Under the pieces are notes generated by a model. The model saw nothing but the letters and a program-made list of their open reading frames with translations. It had not been told where the DNA came from and ran no database searches. From Arthrinium phaeospermum (Eukaryota; Ascomycota; Sordariomycetes; Amphisphaeriales; Apiosporaceae): a stretch of 64,000 nt of DNA. Both the position numbers and the translations under genes were made by a program. Where the stretch lies: the NCBI GenBank assembly GCA_006503535.1, contig QYRS01000013.1, positions 1-64,000 of the forward strand, in the 5' to 3' direction. Shown piece after piece: positions 16,301 to 28,545 of this stretch. Numbering within the stretch: position 1 is the first letter of the stretch; each line of letters opens with the position of its first letter.

Positions 16301-19098
16301 TCTTTAAAAACATTTATTAAATAAAAAAATAATATCGCTTATATTACGCTTTATAAATTAAATATAATAATTAATAATATTAAATTAAAACTTACGAAAT
16401 AAAAAACGAAAATATATATATTAAATTATATAAAAAAAAATATTAACCGGGTTAAATTTAATATTTTAATAATATAATAAATAATATATTTATATTATAA
16501 ATTTTATAATATAATATATAAAAATTTAAAAATTTTATAATAATGTTTTTTTTAAAACCCCTTTATTTTAAATTATGATATTATTATTATAAAAATTTTA
16601 AATTAACCGCGTAAAATATAATTATAATTTAATAATAACTATTTTTATATTCTAATTACTTTTAACAGGATTTAAACGATTCGGAATCGTTTTTTATATT
16701 AATAAATAATTTAATTAATTACGAATTTTTTTATTAATTATATTATATATTTAATTATATTAATTATTATTTATAATATCGTTAATTTTATTAATTCCGC
16801 CTTTGTATTTAACGGTTTAATTTTTATTATTACTACTTATACTTTTTATATATAAATATTTATAATATATTTTTAAAAAATTAACCGACTATTTATATTT
16901 TTAAGGGGTTCGTTATTATTTATTATAATTATAAAGTATATTTTAAAATAAATTACTTTATAATATATTTTAAAACCGAATAAGGTATTATAAAAGATTT
17001 TAATATAAAATTTTTTAAATAAACTGTTAAAAATTTAAATAATAAAGATATAAAACGAAAAAGTTTTTTATATTTTAAGGATTTTTTTAAAATCGAAACT
17101 TTAAAAATTATATTATTAAAAAGAATTTATATTTAAAAAGAATATATTTCTATTTTTTTAATCGATTTATTTATTTATAACGCGGTAATTATCAACCGGT
17201 TTATTAAATATTAGATAATAAAAAATTTAAATTACTATTTAAATTATTAATTTATTTATATAATTTTATAATTATAAATAATATAAATATTTTTTAGGTT
17301 TTTTTAAAAGTTATAATAAAATATATTTATAAATAAATTTTAATCCTATTTTTTTTAAATACTTATAATCCTTAACCGGTTTATTAATAAAAAAATATTT
17401 ATCGCGATATATTTAATTATAAAAGCTTTTTAAATTATAATAAAGAATATTATATTTATTATAAATTTTATTATTCGTTATTAATTAAATTTTTTAACGA
17501 AATATAAAATTAAGTATTAAAAAACGAATTAATTTTAAAAAAAGTAATAACGGGATAAAACGCTAATTAATTAAGAATTATACCGAAAAGTTTATAATAA
17601 AAAAGCCGTTATAATAAAAAATTATTTATTAAATTTTAATAAAAGAAAGTAATAAAAACTTACGTTAAAAAGCTTAAAAGTTTTTAAAATTTAATTAAAA
17701 TAATAAAAGCGAAAAGTTAAAGCGTAATTAATTAAAACGTTATATTTATTATTAAAGGAATTATTATATTTAAAAGAAAGGTTAAAGCGTTTAATAATTT
17801 TTTTTTTAAAACTTTTAAATATATTAAATATTACGGATTTAAGCTTTAAATTAAAATTTAACCCTTTTATTAATTACTCGTTATTTATTAAAAACGAAAT
17901 AATTTAAGCTATTTTTATTTTAAATTATATAAAATTTTAAAGCTTTTTAAAATCTTTAATTATATTTTTCGAATTTCAATAATTATTTTAATATCGATAC
18001 TATACCCGTTATTTAATTATTATTTTTTTAAAAGTTTTTATTTTTTTAAAAACTTTTTATTATAATTTTAAAAAAACCGAATAAAAATAATTATAATAAA
18101 ATTAAATTTTTTAAGCTTATCGCTTTTTTAAAAATATTTAATAAAACTTTAAAGTTTATTATTATAAAATAAATAAATTATTACGTTAAAACTTTTTATT
18201 TTTATTATAAAATTATATTAAAATTTATAAAATAAGATTTATTAAATATATTATTTATATTTTTTAAAATATATTTATAAAATTTATAATTTTATTAATA
18301 AAAAGGAATATTTAATAGTTATATTATTAATATTAAATATTTTTAAAATATTTAATAATATCGATTATATTAAGCTTATTAATTATTTTATTTACCGTAA
18401 CTTTTTAATACTTATTATATTTAAAATTTAAAATTAATTAAAAAACCGCCGTATAAAATTTAAACTATTAAAAAAAGAATTTAATTAAATTATTTAAAAT
18501 TACGAAATTTTTTAAAACTTATTATTATTACCGTTATTATAATTTTTTTATAACGTAAACTTTTTTAATAATATTTTAAAAAAAGTATTTTTATAATAAA
18601 TATAATTAATATAATAATTATAAAAGTTTCGAAAATAACTTTTATTATTAATATTAATATTAATAACGACGTTTTATAAAATATATTATAAAATACGTTA
18701 TTAAATAATTTATAAAATAATATTTAAATATTAATTACGGCTTAAATTAATAATAAAGTATTTTAATTATTAATTAAAACGTTACGAATAATTATAAAAT
18801 ATTAAAAATAATATATAAAAATAATAATTTAAATAACGAAATATAAATATAATTTTATATTAAATAAATATAAATTTATATATTTTTAAATAAAATAAAG
18901 TAACGTTAAAAATATATTTAATAAAAATATAATATTAATTATTAAAGTTAATATATTAATTATTATAAACTTTAATAATATTTTATTAAAAGAATATATT
19001 TAAATATTAAAATTTTAATCGATTAAATTAATAAAAAAGCTACGATATTTTAATATAATTTAATTTAAATTTTTTATAATATTATTATAATAATTATT
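13320..19098 (-). other. Interior of the candidate LTR retrotransposon
   Basis: This 5.78-kb sequence lies between LTR-like copies 3 and 4. GC-bearing patches persist near 14,600-14,640, 15,640-15,900 and 17,500-17,900. Stretches such as 14,780-14,990 and 17,500-17,720 give runs of sensible codons interrupted by stops at RIP-prone positions, but on mixed strands. I could not assign gag or pol domains, so coding content is inferred from position only. Confidence 0.4.
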
Positions 19099-20285
19099 AT
19101 TTATTTAAATTTTTTTTTAATATATTATATATAGTTAATATAATAATAAAGAATAAATAAATAATAATATAAATTAATAATAATTCCGTATTAAAATAAA
19201 TAAATATTTTAAATAATAAAATTAAAAAAATTAAGCTTTTAATAATAATAAATAATAAATATTAAACTCTTTTTTTATTATAATTTTCGATTATAACTAT
19301 TTATTATCTTTTATAATATAAAATTTAAAATAAACCCGGAACTCGCGATAATATTATATTTAATTATCGAAAAAAAAATTACTCGTTCGTATTATATAGG
19401 TTTAAAATTTATCGAAAATTATTCGTACCGAATAATAAAGTTTTTAAAATTAACGTATATAAATATCGATTTTATATAAATTTTCGGAAAAAACTTTTAA
19501 AAGTAAGTATAAGTTTTTATAATATACGCTTTTTAAAATTTATAATTTATTTCTCCTTTTTATCGTATATATATATATACGTTATTATTTTTTATTTTAA
19601 TTTTTTTTATATTATATATTTATAATATTATTTATATTTTAATATTTATTTATATATATATAATAATTATTAATAATAATAATAATATTATATCGTACGC
19701 GCTTATAAAAAGCGTTTTTAATAATTTTAATAAAGCCGGCGTCGTTACGTTATTAATTAAATTTTAATTTTTTAAAAAGTTTTATTTTCGCGATTATTAT
19801 ATCGCTTTTAATAAACTCGATTTTAAAGTACTCGAAACCGTATTTAATAATATATCTTTCGAATTATTATAATATATAATTTTTAATATATATAATTTAT
19901 ACGTTATATATAAAGTATATAGCGATAAAAATTATTATTAAAATTATTAAATAATAAAAAGCGTATTTATATATATACGAAACGGAAATAAAGCTCCGGA
20001 AACCGCGGAGCTTAATAAGCTCGATAAAGGCCGATACGATAAAATCGCGGATTAGCTTAACTAATTAAAAGGAAAAGATTATTATCGATAAATAGGAAAT
20101 AAACGAATCGAAATTAATAAATAATTTTTTAATAAATATATTATTATTAATTTAATATTAATCGGTTATTATATAATTAATTAATTTATATATTTATTTA
20201 ATTTAGTTTATTATATAAAAAGTAATAAGTTTTATATAAAATTTTTTTTTAATATAAATAATAAATTAACGTTTTTCATAAGACG
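19099..20285 (-). repeat. LTR-like repeat, copy 4
   Basis: Full-length reverse-orientation copy. Its right end reads as the complement of CGTCTTATGAAAAACGTTAA, aligned with the TGTCCTACG start of copy 3. Shared landmarks include AACCCGGAACTCGCG near 19,335, the (AT)n run near 19,565 and GCCGGCGTCGTTACG near 19,735. It would be the 5' LTR of the 12,126-20,285 element. Confidence 0.72.
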
Positions 20286-21360
20286 ATAATAATTATTATT
20301 AAAAAAGTTCGAATATTAATTTATAATTTCCGCGTTATTTTCGGCGCTTATTAAAAGTATAATACTTTATAATTTTAATAATTATATTAAATAATCGTTA
20401 TATTTTAAATTATATATTATAATATAATATTAATTATATAAAAACTTTTTAAAAAAATATTATAAAATAATATTTTATAACGCTATAATAATTATAATAA
20501 AAAATATTATAAATAATTATTAATAATTTAAAAATTATCGTGAAATTAATAATAATTATAAAAATATATATATTAATTAAATAATAATTTTCTTTAACGA
20601 ATTATATAATTTACCTTTAATTATATTTAAACCTTTTAATAACGAAATACAGTACGTTTTTTTAATATAATTTATAAAATTTATTAACGATTTTCTTTTA
20701 TTTATTTTATTAAATATAATAAATTTTATTATAAAATATAATTATTAATCGAAATTATTTATGTATTTATTATCGAACTATAATAAAATTATATTATTAT
20801 AATAATAAAAAAAGGAGAAAAAATTAATAAAACTTATTATAATTATATTATAAAAAAATTTAAGGTTAAATTATTAATTTTTTATATAAATAGTAATAAA
20901 TAATAATATAAAGAATAGTAATTTATTTATTAATTTTTTAAACGATTCGGTTAATAAAATCGAAAATAATATATAAAATACGTTTATATAATTAATAATA
21001 TCTTAAGCCGAATTAAAAAAGATTTATATATTTTTAAAATTTATTTTTAATTTTTATATTAAATAATTTAAACGTATCGATATTTTATTAATAATTAAAC
21101 TATTATCGCTTTTTTTTATATAACTTTAACGTTAATTTAACTAATAATTTTAATAATTATAAAAAAACGATAAAAAAGATATATAGGTTAATATTTATTA
21201 AATTTAAATTTATATAAACGTTTTTAATAATAAAAAAGCTATAAAAATATTAATTATAATTATTATTATTATTTATAATATATATTATATATAATAATAT
21301 TTAAACTTTAAAGTTTATTATTAATTATTATTATTATTATTTATATTATATATATTTATT
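20286..21360. other. AT-rich stretch, no identifiable feature
   Basis: About 1.1 kb of AT-rich DNA follows LTR-like copy 4. CpG words such as TTTCCGCGTTATTTTCGGCG near 20,327 persist, but no repeat or reading frame was recognised. Confidence 0.45.
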
Positions 21361-21660
21361 AACGGCGGTAATTACTTTAAAGCTTATTTAATAACTTACT
21401 TTAAAATTAGTTATTAAACCGCCGGCGCCGCCGGCGGAATTATTTACCTTAAAAACTACTTTAAAAACTACCTAATAACTTACCTTAAAGCCGGTTATTA
21501 AACTAGTATTATTAACGGTATTATTTACCTTAAAAATTTCTTTAAAGCTTACCCGGCGATATATTTTAAACTCGAATATTAAACTAACGACATTACTCGC
21601 GGCATTAATTACTTTAAAACTTATTTAAAAATAAACTATAAATATCACTTTAAAATTAAT
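21361..21660 (+). repeat. GC-bearing tandem array, period ~83 bp
   Basis: About 3.7 units are visible, starting near 21,361, 21,431, 21,514 and 21,597. Each begins with GGYATTATTTACYTTAAAA-like sequence and continues with repeated YTACYTTAAA and TTATTAAACTAR words. The junctions carry GC-rich words such as GCCGGCGCCGCCGGCGG near 21,421 and ACTCGCGGCA near 21,596, which have escaped mutation. Similar YTTTATAAYTTAYTT words recur, decayed, near 22,470-22,760. It may be a degenerate coding tandem repeat or a minisatellite within a transposon. Confidence 0.6.
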
Positions 21661-23931
21661 TAAAAAAAAGCTTAATTAATATTAATTATTATAAAGGTTA
21701 TTATTAATAAAATCGAATTATTCTTATAAATATTATTTAAATTTAAACCTTTTAAATTATTAAAAAAATATTTATTATAAAGCTCGTTATAACTTATAAT
21801 TAATTAATATTCGTTTATAATAATAATTATAATATATATTAATAAAAAAAATTATAAATTAATAATAAATTAATAAATAAGAAAATACCTTATAAAAGAA
21901 TACTATATTATCGTTTTTTATAGCTTAAAAAAATTATATTTTATAATATTAAAGCTTAAAATACATTATAATAACTATTATTTTTTAATTTTAAACGAAT
22001 AAAATCGACTTTTAAAACTATTTATAAAAATATAAATATTTAATTTATTATTATATAACTATAATAACCGTTAAATAATATAATATATTATTATTTATTT
22101 AAAATATAAAATATTTAAAAAGAAATTTAAGCTTTATTTAATTCTAATTAAATAGCGTTATAACCGCTTACGAATATTTAAATAATTTAAAAGTATTAAT
22201 AAATTAAAACCGCCGTTATATTTATATTTTAAACGAGTTTTTTAAAATATGTTATTAAAGAGGTAATAAAGAATAAATCGTCGCCTTAAAAACCCTTAAA
22301 AGAACCGTTTAAAGAGCCTTTAAAAAAGCCTTTTAATAACGCCTTTTCTATTTAATTTATAATAAATAATAAACTTTTTAAACTTAATAATTTCAATTAT
22401 TATATTATTATATATAAATAATTAAAAAGTTACTTTATATATATAATATAATCGCCTTTATTATTAAATAATTATTTTATAATTTATTTTATACTTTACT
22501 TAATAATTTATTTAGGAATAATTATATACCGCTTTAAAATAATTATTAAATAGCTTTTTTAAATAACCCTTTTAAATAATTATTTTATAACTTATCTAAT
22601 AATATATTTAATAAAATTACCCGGTAGTATACTTTATAATATACTTTATAATATACTTTATAATTTATTTTATAACGTTTTATTATTTTAATCGCTAATT
22701 TAATTTATTATTAAATACTTATTTTATAATTTATTTAATAATATAATAAATATATTATTTAATTAATTAAGGCGTTTTTTAATATTAAAAGTATTTCTTA
22801 AAGCGTTTATTAATAATAATTAATACTTTTTAAAATATTAATTAATAGTAATAAACGTTTTAAGGGATGTTAATTAATAAGGATAATTTATTATATAAAC
22901 GTTATATATATTATAAGGAGCGATATTTAATTATTATTAATAAATATCGATAAATTTTAATATATTAACGTTTTAAAAAAGTTTACTATAACGTTTAACG
23001 CCGGCTTTTATACTAGCTATTACTTAATAATATAAAACAACGAAAATAATATATATATCAATTAATTTTAATTATAATATTAAATTTTAATAATTTTTAA
23101 CTTATATTTAATATAATTTAATTACTTAAATAACGGCTATTTCCGTTAACTTTTTTTTCTTTATTTTTACCGTCTCGAAAACGATTTATAACGCGAAATA
23201 TACCGTTATTATTATCTCGTCTTTTAAATAATTTTATCGACCTTTTTTTTCTTTTTTACCGCGTTTAAAAAAATATAAAATTTATATTTAAAAAAGTATA
23301 TTTTATAATTTAAATAAACATTAAATAATAACCGTAAATATATTAAAAAGCGGGAAATATAAAAGTATATAAATAGTTTATACGGAAATTTTAAGGCGAT
23401 AAATAAAGGTAAAAAGGATAAAACGAAATAATTCGAGTTTAATAAATACTTACTACGGCGAACGCGGGCTTAAGGCCTTTAAATCGTTATATAAGTTTTA
23501 AACTTAATATATTATAATAATTAATATAATATTATAATTTATATAAAGCTTTATTTTTAATTAGACTTTAAATTAACTTTTTATTATTATTATTATCGTC
23601 GATTATTTTATTTAAATCGTTATTTTCGATTTTATTATTATTAAAAGAATTAATTAAAAATATATTAAATGAATTATTTAAATAAAATTATTAATAAATA
23701 TTTAAATAAAAAAATATTAAAAATTATTTACTTTTATTAAATAATTTATAAATGTTCTTATTTATAAATCTAATATTAAATAAAAAAGAATTAAGTTTCG
23801 AATTAAAAAAGATATTTTATTAAAATAATATTATTTAAAAATAAATTATTTAATAAAATAAAAAAATAAATATTTAAATAAATAATAAATAAAAAATAAA
23901 GGTAAAAAATAATATTTAAATATATATAAAT
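21661..23931. other. AT-rich stretch with slightly higher GC
   Basis: This 2.3-kb segment keeps more C and G than its surroundings, especially 22,140-22,350, 22,960-23,020 and 23,130-23,490. Short repeats of an ATACTTTATAAT word lie at about 22,630-22,675. The T-rich 23,150-23,290 segment resembles 27,900-28,080 in composition. No coding motif was recognised. Confidence 0.4.
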
Positions 23932-24486
23932 ACCTTTAATTTATATAACTTAATAAATAAATAATTAAATATAAAGGTATATATTAAATTAAAAGTTTAA
24001 ATCTTTTTAAAAGCGCCGTTTTTTAACCTTTATTATAATAAAAAATAAGGTTTTTTATTATATTATATTAAATTAATAAGAGCTAGTAAACCGATTTAAT
24101 TTATAATTATAATTAATATATATTAATTAAATGTATTTATATTTATATAAGAAACTTAAAAAATTAATTATATTATATAATACTAAGCTTAAACCCGGAA
24201 TTTAATATATAACGTTTAAATTTAAATTTAATTATTTAATTAATTAATTAAAAACTTATTATATTTATTAAAATTTTATTTAATATTATTATTTATATAT
24301 CTATAATAAATTTAATACGATTTTTTTAACGTAATTTTTAATTAATTAATAAAATACCTACTTTTTTAAACCTATATTTTATAAAATTTACTTATTAAAT
24401 TCGATTTAATCGAATTAATTAAATTATATAACGGCCTTATCGTAAAATAAGGTTTATTTATATCCGAATCGAATCGATAAAAAAAT
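23932..24486 (+). mobile_element. tRNA-derived SINE-like element, copy A
   Basis: The first ~75 bp resemble a tRNA with RNA polymerase III promoter boxes. Comparison with the better-preserved copy B gives an A box TAGTTTAATAG (fits TRGYNNARNNG) and a B box GGTTTAAAT (a C-to-T form of GGTTCAAAT), about 49 nt apart. A ~480-bp body follows and ends in TCGAATCGATAAAAA, after which an (AT)n tract runs to ~24,545. Head, body and A-rich tail all recur in copies B and C. No protein is encoded; such elements rely on a partner LINE for mobility (established for SINEs). Confidence 0.65.
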
Positions 24487-24862
24487 ATATATATATATAT
24501 ATAAATATATTTAAAAAAGTAAATATATATATATATATATATATAAAAGTTTTATAAAATTAAAATTTAAAAATAAAATAACGTATGAAATTAAATTTTA
24601 ATATATTATTAAATTTAAATATTACGGTATTAAATTTTTAAATTAAAATTTAATATCGCACTTATTTTTAAAATTTAATTTAATATATTATTAAATTTAA
24701 ATACTACGGTATTAAATTTTTAAATTAAAATTTAATATCGTACCTATTTTTAAAATTAATCTATTATATATTTATTAAATTAAATTTATACGTTAATTTA
24801 TTTTTAAATTTAATATTTTTATATATTAAATAAATTTTAATTAAAATAATTCTTTTTTTTTA
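24487..24862. repeat. Spacer with (AT)n tract and an 82-bp tandem duplication
   Basis: Between the tail-to-tail SINE-like copies A and B lie an (AT)n microsatellite (24,487-24,545) and two nearly identical units of about 82 bp (roughly 24,600-24,681 and 24,682-24,762). Each unit contains AATATATTATTAAATTTAAA, a CGGTATTAAATTTTTAAATT segment and TTAATATCGYAC. The rest is featureless AT-rich sequence. Confidence 0.7.
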
Positions 24863-25443
24863 TTTTTTTTTTTTTTTTTTTTTTTTTATCCATCGATTCG
24901 ACCTAAATATAAATAAATCCTATTTTACGGCGGGGCCGTTATATAATTTAACTAATTCGATTAAGCCGGTTTTAATAAATAGGTTTTATAAAATAAATAT
25001 AAAGTTAAAAAGGTAAATATTTTATTAATCGATTAAAAATTATTTTAAAAAAATTATATTAAGTTTATTATAAATATATAAATAATAATATTAAATAAAA
25101 TTTTAATAAATATAATAAGCTTTTAATTAATTAATTAATTAATTAAATTTAAATTTAAACGTTATATATTAATCCCGGATTTAAACCCGATATTATATAA
25201 TATAATTAATTTTTTATAAGTTTTTTATAAATATTAATACGTTTAATCGGTATATATTAACCGTAATTACGGACTAAATCGATCCGCCGATTTTTATCGG
25301 TCCGATATAATACGAAAAAAGATTCCATTTCTTATCGTAATAAAGGTTAAAAAACGACGCTTTTAGAAAAATTTAAACCCTCGACTCGATATATACCCTT
25401 ATATCCGGTTGCTTATCTATTAAACTATATAAGCTAAAGGCTC
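24863..25443 (-). mobile_element. tRNA-derived SINE-like element, copy B (best preserved)
   Basis: Reverse-orientation copy that keeps the most C and G. Read on the minus strand it starts AGCCTTTAGCTTATATAG, carries the A-box-like TAGTTTAATAG and the B-box-like GGTTTAAAT, and ends in TCGAATCGATGGAT followed by an uninterrupted run of about 25 A (the T run at 24,863-24,887). A tRNA-like 5' head plus a poly(A) tail is the defining layout of a SINE. The body contains CCGCCGATTTTTATCGGTCC-like GC-bearing sequence absent from the more mutated copies. It lies tail-to-tail with copy A, making a large inverted repeat. Confidence 0.7.
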
Positions 25444-27670
25444 TTTTTTTTATTATATAATAATAATTTATTATATTATTATTATTATTATTATTTTATT
25501 AATTATATTTTTAATTATTTAAAAACTTTATTAATTCTTTAAATAATTATTTATTTATTAATTTTTAAATAATTATTTATTTATTTATTTAAAAATATTT
25601 TTATTTTTAAATATTATTTTTTACTTTCTTTTATTTATTTAACTTTTTAAATTATTTACATAAATATTTTAATATATTCTTTTAATTTATATTATCGTTA
25701 ATTTGATTAAATTAGCCGATTTAATTCCATTATTAATTCTTTTATATATTTATAATTTATTAAATTTTAATAATAAATCGAATTCGATAATTTACTTTTT
25801 AATTAAATTTAAAGATTATAATTTTTAATCGAATTATTATTATAAATATCTTTTTTTAAAATATATTTAATTATTATTTAAATAAAATATTAAAACTTTA
25901 ATAAATATTTCTTTTATTTTATTTTAAAAATAATAAATTAAATATTAATATTTAAATAAAATATAAATTTTTAATTATATTTAATATTTATTTTTTATTA
26001 TAATATATATTAAAAAAGAGGAAATTTAATGAATTTAATATTTATATATTTAAATTTAAATTAATTATTAAAAAAAAAGAAAATTATAAATTTCTTTATA
26101 ATTTTTATAATAATTAACTTAAATTAAATTATTTTATATTTTAAATAAATATTATATTTAAAATATATAACTTTATTTAAATATAAAATTAAAATTTAAT
26201 TAATATTTATTATAAAAAAAGGAATAAAAGTTTAAAAAATACTTATTTAAACCCTTTATTAAAATAAATTTAAAAATATTTATTTTATTTAAATATTTAA
26301 TAAAAGTTATAGTATATAAATATTTAAATTTAAATTAATATATAAAAAGTAAAAATAAAATTAAAATATGAAAGTAAAAAGTAAAATATTAATATTAAAA
26401 TAAAATTAAATTAAAAATATTAAATTTTAATATATAATTTAAATATTAAATATAAATTAAAAATAAAAAATTAAAATAGAACGGAAATTTAATATTAAAT
26501 TTAAAATATTAAATCTAAATTTAAATATAAATATTAAAAATAATAATATTAAAATTAAATTAAAATGAAAATGTTAAATAAATTTAAAATTTAAATTAAA
26601 AATATTAATATTTAAATAAAACTAAATTTAAAATATTAAATTTAAATTTAAAATTTAAATATTAGAAATATTTATTTTTAATTTAAAATTTAAACTTAAT
26701 ATTTAAATATTATAATCTTTTTTAAAATATTAATATAAATTATTTAATAAATAGATTATATTTAAATTTTAATTTTTATTACCTTTTATATTGAAATTAA
26801 ATCTTAAATTTAATATTATTAATTTTTATTTATTAAAATATAATTTTTTTAAATTATATATATATATTTTAAAGAATTTAAAAAATTTAATTATTATAAA
26901 TAAAAATTAACTAATTAATCGATTAAATTTTATTTAAATTATTTATAAATTAGTTATTTAATTAAATTTAATTAATTACTTTTAATTATTAAAAAAATTA
27001 ATTAGATTAATTTAATTAATATTATAAATTTAATTAAAATAAATTTAAATAATTAAAATTAATGTTAATTTTAATTATTATTTACTTTAATTAATTATTA
27101 ACTTTAGAAATATATTTAAAAGTTTTAAAACATTATTTTATAAAATTATAAAGTTATTAAAAAAATATATAATTTAAATAAATTATAACGATAATATTAA
27201 TAAAAGATATTAATTATTTTTAATAAAAATAATATTATAAAATTAATTAGAAATTTATAAATAAAAATAATTAAAATAATTTTATAAAATATTTTTAATT
27301 ATATATAAAAGAAATAATTAAAATAAATAAAGTATTTAATAAATAAATAAAATACGAATTATTTATTATTATTAAACGATAATAATTACTTTAATTAATA
27401 TAATTATTTTAATAAAAAATAAATAATATAAAAAATATAAAGAAATTAAATAATATAATAAAGATAAATATATAATTTTATAATTAAATAAAAATTTAAA
27501 ATATTATTAAATTAAAATTTAAATATTAAAAATAATTAATAATATTTATAAATTTTAATTAAAAGAATTAAAAAATAAATTTAATAATTATAAAATATAT
27601 TTTATAATTTAAAAATAAAATATAAAGTTTTAAATTTAAATATTAATAATTTTAATAATAAATTAAAAAC
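25444..27670. other. AT-rich stretch with low-complexity A/T words
   Basis: No gene or transposon was recognised. About 26,330-26,730 is a low-complexity run of AATATTAAATTTAAAT-like words. A pyrimidine-rich ATT/TTTA run occupies 25,440-25,700. Confidence 0.45.
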
Positions 27671-28545
27671 CGTTTTATAAAAGCTATTAATTTATTATTT
27701 ATATTAAAAAGAAAATTTATATAAAACTTATTACTTTTTATATAATAAATTAAATTAAGTAAATATATAAATTAATAAATTATATCGTAATTAATTAATA
27801 ATAAATTAATAATATATATTTATTAAAAAATTATTTATTAATTTCATTTTATTTTTTATTTATTAACGCTTTAATATTATTTATTTTATTATTTTATTAC
27901 GGCGAGTTTTTAAATAACGATTAAAAATTAACGCGGCTTCTTTTTTTATATTTATACGGTTTTTTTAACTTTATAAAAACGCAATATTCGTTATCGAAAT
28001 TACGAAAAAATCGGTCGTTATTTTTTTCGATCTTTTTTTTCGCCTTTGTTTTTTATTAAACGATAAAAAAATATAAATATAAAATTATTTTTTATTTTAA
28101 TTTTCGAAATATTTTATTATTAATAATTTTAATAATATTAAATTATTTTAATTTTAATAAATTAATAAATTTAGTAAAATATTTTAATTTTAAAATATTA
28201 TAATATATAATTAATAAAATAATGTTTTTAAAATTATTAAAAATATTTTTTATAAATATATATAATATAACGTTATTAATATTAATATTTATTATAATAT
28301 ATAAATAAATATTAAAATTTAAATAATATATATATTTAATAAAATATAAAAAATTAAAATTAAATAATAAATAATATATATATATATATATAATAAAAAA
28401 AAGAAATTAATTATAAGTTTTAAAAAATTTATTATAAAAATTTATATTTATTTTTAAAAGTTTTTTTAAAAACGTATATAAAATCGATATTTATATACGT
28501 TAATTATAAAAATTTTATTATTTAATATAAATAAATTATTAAATA
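27671..28545 (+). mobile_element. LTR-like repeat, copy 5 (rearranged and 3'-truncated)
   Basis: The left ~190 bp match the family start, with CGTTTTATAAAAGCTATTAA aligned to TGTCCTACGAAAGACGTTAA. Sequence from about 28,180 to 28,545 matches the middle of the repeat, including the (AT)n run at 28,377-28,390. Between them (about 27,870-28,130) the usual block is replaced by unrelated sequence richer in CG. The last ~300 bp of the family consensus are missing. It is either a chimeric subfamily or a copy hit by a later insertion or gene conversion. Confidence 0.55.

Larger units (their letters stand above)
12126..20285 (-). mobile_element. Candidate complete LTR retrotransposon (decayed)
   Basis: Two full-length copies of the LTR-like repeat in the same (minus) orientation bound 5.78 kb of internal sequence, for a total of ~8.16 kb. 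That is a normal size for a fungal Ty3/gypsy-type element. On this reading the 5' LTR is 19,099-20,285 and the 3' LTR is 12,126-13,319. The interior is too mutated for me to see reverse transcriptase, integrase or protease motifs. I also could not confirm a target-site duplication, primer-binding site or polypurine tract. The alternative is two independent insertions (solo LTRs) that happen to share orientation. Confidence 0.5.
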
